From Bolinopsis microptera (Eukaryota; Ctenophora; Tentaculata; Lobata; Bolinopsidae): DNA of 64,000 nt. This document shows, in pieces, positions 36,201 through 46,700 of this stretch (positions are counted from its first letter, which is position 1; every line of letters begins with the position of its first letter). The notes under the pieces were generated by a model. The model did no database searches and was not told the origin of the DNA. It saw only the letters and a list, made by a program, of their open reading frames with translations. A program made the translations under genes and the position numbers. Location: contig NC_087072.1 in NCBI RefSeq assembly GCF_026151205.1, positions 16,631,669-16,695,668 on the forward strand, given 5' to 3'.

Positions 36201-37888
36201 TTTCACCCCATTCCTCGACACCCAGATAAAGATCGACGAACAGGGAACACTACACCACAAATTCTACAGAAAGAAGCAGAAAAAGAATATCACACTGCAC
36301 GCCAACAGCCACCACAATGAGGGAACTAAAGTAGCAACCATCAAGAACTTCTACAAAACGGCTGCTTTTTGCTCATCAACACCAGAGTATAAAGAAGAGT
36401 CCATGAAGATAGTAGACAACTTGTTGGTCAACAACGGTTACCAAGACCCACGACGTATAAACAAAACAGGACGACTTCACCCTCTCTCACCTACAACACG
36501 TCATAACCCTTCATCATCAAACATACAAGATACCGACCACGTAACATGCACTCTACCATTCATCAACGAGCCATTTTCCAAAGAAGTCACTCAATTTGCC
36601 CTCTCACACAACTTACCGGTCAAATTCATATTCACACCAGGTAAGAAACTCTCAGAGATCTTATGTTCATCACGACCACACGACAAACCACACTGCACCA
36701 TACCAAACTGTATCATATGTCCACTCATCACAACAAATCACGACTGCAAACCAAAATGTGTCATATACAAAGTTACGTGTAAATTATGTCAAGAGCTATA
36801 TATAGGGGAAACGAGTAGAACAGCACACGATAGATTTTCAGAGCATCGAAGAGCAGTCAACAGGCCTTTAACCTATCCTGATAATGCGTTGGCTGCTCAT
36901 TATTCAGAGTTTCACGATAACATAGAACCAGATATTTCCTTCGATATTTTAGAAATTAACTTATATAGCACCATTAAACGTAAAGTGACAGAAGCTTACT
37001 ACATTAATTTATTTAAACCTAGTATCAATAACAAAGAAGAGTGCGAGAAGCTTAAGGGATTTCTTTTACAACATATTCAAAGACAAATTTAAACAAATAG
37101 CACACGACCCTGCTGTTCAGTAGATATTATGTACTTGGACAGAGTGTAAAACGTGTGTACATCACTATTTTCAATGTAATGTACAATACCATTTGATGTA
37201 ACCTGTATTCAGTGTGTGTAATTTTAATTTAGCATTTTAACTAGTATAGAAGCATTTATTATATACTAACATTTATAACAATTTTAGCCTGAAGATGGCG
37301 TTGACGCCGAAAATTTGCCCTTACTCCTAACTTCCTTGTTTCACTTGTCCTTGTCTCTTCCAACCGGATAATATCCAGATATCAGTATTTCAATCATGAG
37401 ACTAATAAACAGCGAACTACTCCGTTATTTGATAAAGTTAAAACAGCAGAGCATCATTTATGGGCAGTTATAAATACCCACCAAGTCCTGAGAAACCGCA
37501 TCAGAACATCTAAATTAATCCATGATAACTGTCGTAGTAATTTATGCATTGTGTTTTACCCATTATAATTTTTGTTATTTTATTAACAGACCCGATTTCA
37601 GCGCTTATGTTTTTTTAAAATGAGGATATGATCAATAAAACATTTAACAGAGCTACTGTTTTATTAACAGACCCGATCTCGTTAAAACAAATAAAACCTG
37701 ATTGAATTACCTGGACAGCTTTGGGTGTTGCAACTCTGAGACTCCGAAGATGTTCCCGAACAACTAGCACCTCCGTGTGCAGGAGAAGGATTTGTATTTT
37801 GTACAAGTTCTGCTTCTTGTTTGTGTTCCCGATCCGCAAGTCTTTGAGCAAGAAGACCATGAGCCGTATGAAGTCCAACCTCCGTTTA
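33233..37888 (-). CDS. Thrombospondin type 1 repeat gene, 3' part, frame broken in the TSP1 exon
   Basis: Two exons on minus fit by phase. Exon 37711-37888 encodes a TSP1 domain: [27 protein letters not shown], then in the next frame [19 protein letters not shown] and SCNTQSCP. The shift is caused by a 7-base insertion near 37791-37803 (acaaaatacaaat reads as a partial duplication). Without it the exon would be 171 nt and phase 1-1, as usual for TSP1 exons. Terminal exon 33233-33351 (phase 1 start) encodes an acidic linker ([14 protein letters not shown]) and a short hydrophobic end ([13 protein letters not shown]) before TAA, like a GPI-anchor signal or small membrane anchor. The intron between them is filled by the Penelope palindrome. 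Upstream exons are uncertain. An extracellular adhesion-type role is inferred from the domain only. Confidence 0.65.
34470..34493 (-). ncRNA. Hammerhead-ribozyme-like core (left arm)
   Basis: Mirror of the right-arm motif: ctgaaga, a ggcg/cgcc stem with a ttga loop, then gaaa. See the right-arm entry. Confidence 0.4.
34690..35895 (-). pseudogene. Penelope-like polyprotein, truncated (left arm)
   Basis: A 401-residue frame covers the second half of a Penelope-type reverse transcriptase and the GIY-YIG endonuclease. Reverse transcriptase motifs are [16 protein letters not shown] and the catalytic RYVDDAG. A thumb region follows, then a cysteine linker ([25 protein letters not shown]) and the GIY-YIG core ([18 protein letters not shown]). 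The N-terminal fingers and first catalytic aspartate are absent, so it cannot be a complete reverse transcriptase. The apparent start ATG comes from the central spacer. The open frame suggests a recent insertion. Confidence 0.9.
35974..37092 (+). pseudogene. Penelope-like polyprotein, truncated (right arm)
   Basis: Near-identical mirror copy of the left-arm frame (372 residues from MGCQPSPIG). The same frame is open upstream to the palindrome centre, but without an ATG. It has YVDD, the cysteine linker and the YIGETSR endonuclease motif. It differs from the left copy in the last residues (RQI instead of RKI) and at a few silent sites. Confidence 0.9.
37289..37312 (+). ncRNA. Hammerhead-ribozyme-like core (right arm)
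   Basis: The string ctgaaga (CUGANGA), one t, ggcg-ttga-cgcc (stem II and loop), then gaaa matches the conserved core order of hammerhead ribozymes, which are known in the terminal repeats of Penelope-like elements. An extra t before stem II, and no clear stem III or cleavage triplet, make activity uncertain. It may be a decayed or non-canonical form. Confidence 0.4.
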
Positions 37889-38224
37889 CTGAATAGAATA
37901 TTTGGGTTAATAAATCACAATATCTTTCTAACAGTGACTGTAGTGTTTCAGCTAAACAATTTGAATGAAAACTTTACTTAGAAAAGAAACAAACCGTTGA
38001 TAACACAGCGAGGACGCGACTATTTTCACAAGCGTTGATAAAATCACTCTGTGAATTCTGAAATGATAAATAAATGTTAAACGCAATATTAACTTTAACA
38101 GCTTGATGATTTTAATGTACAGCTCTACCATTAATATATTATTATAATATAATATACGTAAAATGACAACACAAGCTTTTAACGTATAGAAGTAGAGCCA
38201 ACGTTTTGAAACAAATGTACAAAC

Positions 38225-38932
38225 CTAGGATTGGCCAGCTAAGATTTTCCGTTATAAGTGTGAACGGTGAGTCATCTTTTATGTTCAGTACATCACTTGT
38301 AACCACTCTCCTCACCATCGGAATACTGTTATTTAGAGTTGTCACAATCTCCAATGCCTCCTGTGACATCTGTTAAATAGAATAACATTATAGTAAATAG
38401 AGAAGGGATGGGTTTACACTTTACAAAATAAGGAGGGGGAGGGGGTGGGGGAGTTTACAACATAGTTATATTTCAAGATTTATAGTTTTTGTTTTACTTT
38501 GAAAAAACTTACACTCAGCTTAGCCTCTTTGATAGAGATATATTGCTCTCTAGTAAATGTTAGGGTTGGTTTTTGAGGTATCTCTATGCTCATTATCAAA
38601 ACCCTCTCCTTGTCCTTTACCTTCTCGTAGCTGAGCTTCCCTAGGAATAACTTGTGTGAGCTTAAATTTGTGTTATTGCTATATTAATTGTGAAAGTTGT
38701 CGGCACTTGTATGCTTGCAAAATTATATTCTTAAACGTTTCATTATCTAATGATATTTACCCCCAGTTTTCAGAACCATAGAGTTTAATAAGGCCGAGGG
38801 GTGGGTGCTACCAGGGTTTTTATCCCCTTTTTTCTCCACCGCAGAGGTGTATGGAATGAGGCATTGTTTACCTCCATCCTCACCCTCTTCTTGGTAAAAT
38901 TTTATCAATCTTATCGCCACATCCTTATACAT
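38225..38932 (-). CDS. Unrecognised coding exons upstream of the TSP1 exon
   Basis: Exon 38225-38369 (phase 0 to 1) reads MSQEALEIVTTLNNSIPMVR and on to NLSWPIL. Exon 38513-38650 (phase 0-0) reads FLGKLSYEKVKDKERVLIMS ending KEAKLS. These two join cleanly. The first ends phase 1, as the TSP1 exon needs, so all may be one gene. A further open stretch 38761-38932 (MYKDVAIRLIKFYQEEGEDG, donor gtaaat) does not fit the next exon by phase. No family recognised. A small possible exon (NSQSDFINACENSRV) lies near 37990-38058. Confidence 0.4.
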
Positions 38933-39445
38933 TGTACCTCTCTATACTTGGTTTTTTTGTACCTGTAATAAAGTGCTGTGTTAAGTTAACTTCTCAATTC
39001 CCTACATATTATCAAACAGTATTTTTATTTAAGTTAAATTAATTTTAAAGATATTAAAATTCAAGATAAAACTCAACACAATGAAAGCGAGTGAAATATA
39101 ATTTGTTGTTTAGATTATAAAATCACCTCTTCCAACACCTCTTCATCTAACCCCGCCAAATACCCTCTAGTGTAACCCATGTCTCCCATTTTTTGATACA
39201 ACATAGGGGGAGGGGGGGGGGTTTACAGCATAGTTATATTTCAAGATTTATAGTATTTTTTACTTTGAAAAAAACTTACGCTTAATTTTAAGAGATATAT
39301 TCTTCTCTAGTAAAACTAAAGGTTAACGATGGCTTTGAGGTAGTTTGATTGTCATTATTATGACTCTTTCCTGCTCCTTCACCTTCTCGTAGCTGAGTTT
39401 ACCTAAGAATAAGTTGCGTGAGCTTAAATGTGTGTTATTGCTATA
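38420..39445. repeat. Two diverged copies of a ~250-bp exon-containing segment
   Basis: Segment 38428-38690 (G-rich run, intron, exon 38513-38650, acceptor) recurs at 39203-39445 with the same landmarks: catagttatatttcaagatt, ctttgaaaaaa, ccttctcgtagctgag, gtgttattgctata. The exon in the distal copy has lost its frame (stop after KLPQSHR), so it is a decayed duplicate exon. Between the copies, 39127-39190 has a short open segment (MGDMGYTRGYLAGLDEEVLE) with a gtgatt donor. Confidence 0.7.
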
Positions 39446-40771
39446 TAGAGATAATATAGAGAATTATCATTCTATCGACTTTTTACAGTTAATCAATCAT
39501 TATTCTATTGACTTTTTACAGTTAATGCTCCAATGTTATCATTGTTCCAAATCCGCACGAGCCGCGATTTCCTTTAATTGGCCTTGATACCGCCCTTATC
39601 CCGAAATACTAGGTATCGACCCGAAAGCATCTCAAAGAGATTTTTACAAAATGTGATTGATGTAATTAATCGAAACGTTTTACAATTCGTAAGCCGTTAT
39701 AAAAAACCACCCATATAATGAATGGGAAATGGGAGCGACCGATTTCATTCTCGGTATCATTATGCATTTGCAGACGGTCATTCAAATTGATATCATTTCC
39801 TTTTGTTTGGGAAAGAGAGACATTGAAAGCGGTCCACTCTTATCTACCCAATTATGGGTTTTGGTCAAATTAATATACATAAAAAAATATTTCTGATAAT
39901 AAGACTTTGAAATATGTTTATGATTACCTCTATGTTCTTTAATTTATCACCGTATATAGTTCAAAACTATCCATCGTGGGGCTAAAAGTGTAAACAAACA
40001 TTTTTGCTCCGGCAAAATGTCGTGTGACGATACCTTCGTTACATTTTCAGCAGTGTAAACCATGACTATGATAATGAAATATTAGCACAAAAACACCAAT
40101 AAAAACTGAAATAATGATAAAGAATGGAATATACCACTCGTTGGAGTTTAGTCAACAAACTATTTTAAAGTTTTATCCATTGAAATTTAAAAATAGATTT
40201 CACCATAACTTGAATTTTTTTATTACTCCATAAGAATACAAAAAAACGTGTTTGTTTAAAGAATCCAACCTCAAATTTTCTATATAGTATCATTGAATAT
40301 AATTATTAACAAGGTCGAATGTAACAAAATTTGTTTTAAAAGCAACGCACATAGTTGGTAGTTAAAACTGTACTTCAATTATTTTAAAGTAAAACCTAAT
40401 TGGAAAATGGAAACCAGCCACAAAATGATTAAATGGTATCTAAATAGTTGAATATTTAACAAAAATTGCAGTTGAATTCAAACCCATCTTTGATTTGACT
40501 AATAAAAATTTAAAATCATTGCAAAGGATATACAAAACTAGTTATCTACAAAACTTCACTTTCACAAAACTTAACTTCCATAATAATAATTAATGAAATA
40601 CATATTAAAAATCATATGTTACATTTATATCTAAACATTAAGACTACTATAAACATGCTTTACCAAAATATCATATTGAGTGTTTAACAAAACTATAAAT
40701 CCAAATTTAAAGTCAGAATAAAATAGGAATTAACACGATAAAAACTACATTTTAATATGAGTCCACGGAGC
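39446..40771. other. AT-rich intergenic stretch between convergently ordered minus genes
   Basis: No ORF of note and no recognisable element. It contains the 3' flank of the ferlin gene (right) and the 5' flank of the TSP1/unknown exons (left). Confidence 0.4.
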
Positions 40772-43700
40772 TTATCTTCCGTAAATTGCGTTGTTTATTG
40801 CCTCCTGAAATTGTAATCAAGTGAGTATTTAAAAATAACTAGTAGTCGAATAATCACGACCAGTGGATAATAAAAATCTCGAATAAAAAGTAAAGCAGAA
40901 AATATGACTAACCGGTGCAGTGTAAGCCATTAGGACGACAAATAGGACGAGAAGAATAATTAGCAAGCCGATGATAATATGCCACTTGAATCGTCCCCAA
41001 ATCAGGATTTTGAACACTTTCCACGGGTTTGTGAACCAGTTGAAAGAAGTCTCTGGGCGGCTGAAGGAAAGTTCAGTTAGGTTACCGGCAAACATTTATC
41101 ACGAACAATTCATTAACGGTTTTCAATGCAACGATTTGGTATCATATTCACACTGATCAGTGGTTGCCTGGCTACAGTGCGTGTCACCACTCACCTTAAT
41201 ACTCCATTCTGGGGCTGAGAAGAGCCAATAAAAATATCAGCGAATCCTTTGTCTAAATTCTAATATTTACATAGTTGCAACAGTTTCTTACTTGGGTGGT
41301 TCGAGTGTGGGGTTGGAGTTTGGATCATCCCTCGCCTTTCCTGCAGGTCTCTCGGCTACCTCTTCCTCTGTTAGTATCTCTAATTCCATCTCTACTTTAC
41401 CCTGGAATTAAGTTTAGCTTCATTTAAAAAATAACTGATAAACGCTATATATACAGTTTTATGGAAATAATTTTGTGTTTATTCAGATTTTGATATCTAG
41501 AGCTAGATAGATCTCCCACTCACAGTTAGTTCTCTGGTTCCCAAAGAATCGTCATAAACAGGCCAGAACCCTTGGATTTTCTTCTTCTCGAACAGGGACA
41601 TTCGAGGGTGCGCCTTTTCGTTTTCATACACGTCAAGAGAGCACTCTTTAGCGGTTTTAGTGGGGGCAGGAATTCTCGTCAAATCAATCTGAGCCCATCC
41701 TGAGAATCGATAATTAAATTCGTGATGCGGTGTGATAATTTATAGCATTTTTATAGCATTTATAGCATAGGAATACCTTTTAGGTGAATATTTCAGTGTA
41801 TATAATGACAACTGTGCAAGCCGGGATAAAGGATAAGGGGTAAACAATATTTTATTTTCCTTTTATCATCAAAATATTATCACAATTACCTAATTTGTCG
41901 TCTCTACTGAGAACATCCTTATCGAAGACTTCCAGATGCAGGATTGGATCAACTTTCATAACAGTCTTCTCAATATGCCAGAATTTACCCTGTAAAAGTA
42001 TAATGAATATGATAGATGCACAGTGTACATTAACATAAGCTGTGAATTAGTACCCATAGTTTAGCACCACTGCCCTAAACAGATTAGCTCCTGAAGTTCT
42101 GGGGCACCAAATGTTGTTAAAAGGTGCTAATCTCACTTCACTAAACATAGTTAGGACGACTATTTACGACTGCTTATGTGAACTTCAACTGAGGGAAGTT
42201 CAGAAACCACGTACTCTCAATCTCGTCATGATGTTTAAATTTGTTCCAGTTCTGATGATCCTACTAGGAGGATTCTATATGGCTGCAGGTATGCTCACTT
42301 GTTTTGTCAGGGGTAGACACTACAAATCCTACTTGATATATGTTCCATGTGTGATCACCGTGACTCATACAGAATCAAGCCACTGGCCAGTGCCATATCA
42401 TTTTTTAACACTCATCTTATTGGTTCAGCCAATTAAATTACGAAGCTTTTAAACAAAACTGGGGATGAGAAGTTCTGGTTCTCTTCTTTTCCCTTCTCTT
42501 ACTCGAAATATCTGACAGCCTCAGGGATTCCGTACACTCAGTCTGTGTCAGTTGGGGGTAATAAGATGTGGTATACGCTGAAATTCCCAACTCAGTACGA
42601 GATAAACAAGATCTCAATTAAAACGGATGCGGCTAACGAACAATATCTCCAAGGAGTGGAGGTATATACAGTACACATGAAGAGGGATCATTTTTACTAG
42701 CGCGACCAATCTTTATCAAGTCTGATACAATGTCAGCTACTTTAACCAATTCACAATTTAACATTTCCTCCTCAAATTGTGTTTCTCCAGGTGTATCTTG
42801 ACAGTGGGTTCCTCCTCACTTAACAAGTTGTGTTTCTCCAGGTGTATCTTGACAGTGGGTCCTCCTCACTTAACAAGTTGTGTTTCTCCAGGTGTATCTT
42901 GACAGTGGGTCCTCCTCACTTAACAAGTTGTGTTTCTCCAGGTGTATCTTGACAGTGGGTCCTCCTCACTTAACAAGTGGTGTTTCTCCAGGTGTATCTT
43001 AACAAGTTGTGTTTCTCCAGGTGTATCTTGACAGTGGGTTCCTCCTCACTTAACAAGTTGTGTTTCTCCAGGTGTATCTTGACAAGTTGTGTTTTTCCAG
43101 GTGTATCTTAACAAATTGTGTTTCTCCAGGTATATCTTAACAAGTTGTGTTTCTCCAGGTGTATCTCGACAGTGGGTCGTACCCAGACTCCGGCAGACTG
43201 GTCAGTACACTCAGTGTAGTACCCGGACAGCTACAATACGACATCTCAACAATCCTTAATTCTAGTCCCCTCATTGCACGGAGTGTCACTGTTTTGTCGT
43301 ATACGCCCCCCAACTTGAACTTGGAGGATTTTGTTTTTCATGGTGAAGGTAAGTGCAGTATAATATGTTACCCTGGGGACCCTTTGAAACTTTATGATTC
43401 CAAAACATCGGCTTAATTTAAGAACTCACTAAATTAACCAATCACACAAACAGTATTTGGTCATGTGACCGTAGGTCATTTCTATCTCAGAAGCTGAAAA
43501 GTGTGCGTGGGGTAGGGAGCACATCTGTGACAGAGACTCGAGGTGCTCCTTTGGGTGTCACTTTGAACATTCTAGCTATAAATACTGCTGGTCTCAGTGC
43601 GATGGTGATATTATATTATCTTTTTAGATTATCTACTTCTTGTTTAAACACTGTGGTAGTCGGAGTTAGGTTATCTGGCAGTTTACACAGATTTTAACCA

Positions 43701-46700
43701 GATTTATAAGTGTATTTCTTTCCCTCCTCTATAGTTAGATAGTTTAACCGATAATGTTTGAATCAAATGATTGATACTATGATCATATCAATAATGTAGC
43801 TACACAACTCAGGAGCGTGTCCCAGAAGAGAAAGTACAGGGTGTCACGGGTGTAAAGAGTGGTGTTGGTTGACTGGTGTCGGGGAGAAGTATCAGAGTTG
43901 CAATCAGAACAGCGAGTGTATTGGTGTCAGGATGAACCCCTGTTCCGGAGCTTGTTCTATTTAACAGTGCGGATTATTATGAATACTGGTGTTTATTTGT
44001 GGCTTTAATCGCTGTTTTGTGTTCGTCAGTGTATAAATCATTTTGAAAATAAATCAATTTTGAAATGGGATATTTTCTTCATGAAATGCGGTAATCATCA
44101 TATTAAAAAATTAAAATAAAGCGCCTCAGCCACGGTTGTAAAGAGTAGTGTTGGACATAATTAGTACACTCTACATGATACATCCCACAGAGAAAACAGT
44201 TAAAGCTACATGTTTCCTAATAATAATGTTATTATTCCATAATATAATAAATTATGGGTGACAATACCCGTACCCACTGTAATTTGATAAATGGCGCAGT
44301 ATATTTACCTTTTTCTTCTGGATCATCTTATTCTCCTGTATGATAAAGTCCAGTGGATAGACCATTCTCCAGTTGAAGTTACCCTCGCCGGTTAGTGATC
44401 TGTAGTGGGTATCTGTCTCTTGTTTGTCCTTCTTCTTTCCTTCTAGATATCTGTAGCATTTTCACATTCGTGTCATATCAGCAAGTTTAAAAGGTTAAAA
44501 ATGCATGTTTAGAAATATCCACGCGCGTCATTGTGAACGCATGTGCTCTAGAGCTTTTGTTTGAAACTCCAAGGTACTGTATCGACAGAAATTGGCAAAT
44601 AACGGTTGCATTGCTAGTAAGTGTCCTCCTAAATAATCAGAAATTGACATTTCAATAGCTTAACATACGTTCTAACGTAGATGTCTGACATTGATTCTCC
44701 CAATATGTTCGTCTCATCCAGTATGACATCTTCAGTATTGTAGATGATACAGCGAAGAATATACCTAAAGTTTTCTTACTTAGTAAAATATTTTTATGAA
44801 ACACACATTTTCAGAAAATATCAGAATCCTGCATAATAATAATACGAAATGTAATTCGAATGCTATTGCTAGGTAGTTTTTCCTTTATAAAGAAACACAT
44901 ATTTGCAGCTCAGATACTCAAATACTAGTGCAGCTAGTACAAGTCACAGTTTAGTGTCTTACTTCTGAGGCTCTCTGGGATTTATAGCAATAGGAGCTGG
45001 AATGCTTTCATTGTAAGGGAAGAGATCAATCCACATGTGAAGCTTGCCCTGCGAGAAAGTAGAACATAGTTTATTATAGCCATGAACCGTCAACAATTAA
45101 ATTATAACCCATCTATTTTCCAAACATAGAAATAGAAGCACGTATTCCCATATTGATAGTGGATTGGGCGGAGTTCATGTGCTAGTAGCGCAGTACAACC
45201 AAGGGTTGTCCAATACTCTGCTACTGTGCACTCAGTAAAACCAATGTTCCATTTCAAATACCTTATTTTAATTATAATACCTGAGGAATACCAGGACAGT
45301 CGTCATTGTACAAAGTTCTAGTCTCAATATGTTCAGGGGTGACGCCACTCTGGTGCAGGACTTGGATTGCTAGTTCGTTTCTCTCCGAGGCTGGTAATTT
45401 TACGGGTGCAGGTTCAGCAGCTTCGCTCGTTCCGTTCAGCTTCATTGGACCTAATTTCTTCTTCTCTGAGAGGAAATTAAAATATAAACATCTATAGAAA
45501 GGTACGAATTTGTGTTTTCGTAGTTATCAGACATTGTTCTGGTTATTGTTGTCGAGAATACCATATTTAAGAGAATGGAACTGTGGTCGTGAGACCAATT
45601 CAATGAGATTGTAAGCTTACCTAATTGGTAAGTTTCTCCTCCAACAATAACTTTAAGACCGTTAGAATCTCTCCTAAACTGCGGAGATGTCCATCCCTTG
45701 AGTAGACACATACGCTTCAAGAGGTCCACTGGTTTTAAATTGTCCCTCCATCGATCCTTGCTAGTTCGTGTTCTGCAAGTAATAAGTTTACTAACAAGAC
45801 ATTGACAATATCTTCAGTATACTAGTGATGTCTGAAGCATACTAAGTATGGACCTTGTGAAATGGTTCGGGGTCACCGGTCACATGATTTATCTCCACGT
45901 CTCGCACGAACCAATGACAACATCAACTCACTTGATGTACTGCTGAGAAACACCACAAGAGGCACGTCTCCAGGACATGTACCTGTCCTCAACATCAACT
46001 GTTGTGGATCCTATCAAGTCGTTAGCTCCGATCAGGTCATGATCGTATACTTTGATTGACAACTTGCTGTCCCGAGGCAGCTTCGCTCGGATCTGGAACA
46101 TTCTGTGGAAATAAAGAGATTTAGCATCTAAAGTTTCAAATCATGATTTCATGAATTTAAATCAGAACCATAAACATAGTTCCACGATTGTAAATTTCAC
46201 AAACCGCACCAAACGCTTAATTGTGCCGAAAGAGCAGGATCAGACCGGGGTGACTTAGAGTATTAACTCATAAGCTGTATCGTCTCATTTTACTTTTCCA
46301 AACCCAGCTGGCACTTAAGCGTATCATCTTGACTCGTGTCACTTTTTACACCATCCTCCACCATTCACTCTGATTTCACCGGCAACCTTCCCCAGGGTTG
46401 CCACACCCCAGAGGTAAGCAGAGCATCTCAATGCTATCCTATCGTGGGCTATCTTGGCCCAACCTCTCTTCAAACATTAAAAAAAATAGCTCTATAAAAA
46501 TAGTTGCAAATCGTGATACGATTAATATATGCTCTGAAGCTATTAGCTACCTTCCGAAGATAGGGTTAACATCTTTAGTAAGATATTTGTCTTTATCACT
46601 GATGGTAGTTTTGCCACACTTAACCAAGAGATAAGGATCAACACTACCTCCGAAGTCTAGAGGTGTTAGACCCACTGCAGCAGCTACATAAACTCTGATC

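Larger units (their letters stand above)
34395..37431. mobile_element. Head-to-head Penelope-like element palindrome with 12-bp target duplication
   Basis: Arms 34392-35887 (minus-oriented) and 35895-37390 (plus-oriented) are reverse complements of exactly equal length (1,496 bp), with a 7-base spacer (acatcca) and only a few substitutions. The whole is flanked by ataaagttaaaa at 34383-34394 and 37432-37443. So both arms went in as one unit, with a 41-bp non-inverted tail (37391-37431) on the right. Tails and inverted terminal copies are known features of Penelope-like elements. Each arm starts at the same point inside the reverse transcriptase, so both are 5'-truncated identically. Confidence 0.9.

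Noticed and set aside
41195..41214. 20-nt microexon in the ferlin gene (flanked by ag and gtgagt on minus)
   Set aside because: Including it breaks the frame. Skipping it joins 41292 to 41060 perfectly and gives the expected PPNRPETSF ferlin sequence.
43491..43964. Calling the nested cysteine-rich protein a venom-type toxin
   Set aside because: Cysteine density and a signal peptide alone do not define a toxin. No known toxin framework was recognised.
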